A stretch of DNA of 25,879 nucleotides from Nemertoderma westbladi (taxonomy: Eukaryota; Xenacoelomorpha; Nemertodermatida; Nemertodermatidae): NCBI GenBank assembly GCA_032718475.1, contig JAUCBJ010002276.1, forward strand, positions 1-25,879, in the 5' to 3' direction. Made by a program: the position numbers and the translations under genes. Below the pieces are notes generated by a model. That model made no database searches and was not told the origin of the DNA. It saw only the letters and a program-made list of their open reading frames with translations. Shown here piece after piece: positions 25,734 to 25,879 of the stretch. Each line of letters opens with the position of its first letter. Position 1 is the stretch's first letter.

Positions 25734-25879
25734 CCCCGCCGCCCCCGGCCTACTATCTACGTGGCCTACCAGGCCGACCGTCGGCTCGGCTCGACCCCGC
25801 CACCTCCGGCCTACCGACTACGTGGCCTACCAGGCCCTCTCCCGCCGGGCCACGCACGTCCGACGCGTTCACATTAATA
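25702..25879. repeat. ~60-bp tandem repeat of gag (element 2, partial)
   Basis: tggcct followed by aggcc or gggcc recurs at about 25702, 25762 and 25823. It corresponds to the 60-63-bp unit at 6525-6770. The last bases of the window match 6741-6759, so the element continues to the right. Confidence 0.75.

Larger units (their letters stand above)
14487..25879 (-). mobile_element. Element 2: long BEL/Pao-type LTR retrotransposon, cut by window edge
   Basis: It runs from the outer end of its 3' LTR (14487) to beyond the right end of the window, so the 5' LTR is not visible. Order in the sense direction (right to left): gag N-terminal region, capsid-like domain, zinc knuckles, protease-RT-RNase H-integrase, a hairpin-rich tandem array, an extra 853-codon ORF, 3' UTR with hairpin, polypurine tract, 3' LTR. 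It has the BEL/Pao signatures YLDD in RT and a D-S-G-A protease. Several stops and a frameshift in gag-pol suggest it is no longer autonomous. The five bases before it (14482-14486, tattt) are the likely target duplication, but the partner lies outside the window. Confidence 0.85.

Overview
The window looks like nuclear DNA of an invertebrate animal, probably an arthropod. That is an inference from gene content: BEL/Pao-type LTR retrotransposons, a degraded non-LTR (LINE) fragment, a lineage-type tandem C2H2 zinc-finger gene, CT-rich tandem arrays and long homopolymer runs. No bacterial operon structure, rRNA or tRNA is visible. Almost every recognisable gene lies on the minus strand.

Layout. 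(1) 1-329 is AT-rich flank. (2) 330-9067 is a complete LTR retrotransposon insertion on the minus strand (element 1), framed by a 5-bp target duplication (attta). Its 5' LTR is 8320-9067 and its 3' LTR is 330-945. It keeps a broken gag (N-terminal region and zinc knuckles) but lacks the capsid-like domain and nearly all of pol. In the pol position it carries unrelated open sequence, and downstream of that a dead LINE reverse-transcriptase fragment (1436-3395) embedded in CT-rich tandem repeats. (3) 9068-14486 is host DNA with one long single-exon gene, a 19-finger C2H2 protein (10480-12693), plus small tandem and inverted repeats and two poly-G runs. (4) 14487-25879 is a second, related but longer element (element 2) on the same strand, cut by the window edge. 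It has a 3' LTR, polypurine tract, an extra 853-codon ORF, a hairpin-punctuated tandem array, a nearly full BEL/Pao pol (protease, RT, RNase H, integrase) and a broken gag.

How they relate. The two elements share LTRs, polypurine tract, a PPT-adjacent hairpin, gag N-terminal repeats, zinc knuckles and the pol C-terminal tail. Element 1 therefore reads as an internally deleted, non-autonomous relative of element 2. Element 2 itself now looks inactive: it has in-frame stops in gag-pol, a gag frameshift, and an integrase whose second catalytic Asp is Asn.

The most unusual item is the extra ORF of element 2 (15726-18287). It combines a divergent DEDD-family 3'-5' exonuclease-like domain, apparently missing its last catalytic Asp, with three perfect CCHC zinc knuckles. 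It occupies the position where env or accessory genes sit. I know of no described BEL/Pao element with this cargo. The second unusual item is a pair of CT-rich arrays in which short stem-loops recur every ~35-60 bp: the stem sequence differs between the two elements but base pairing is kept.
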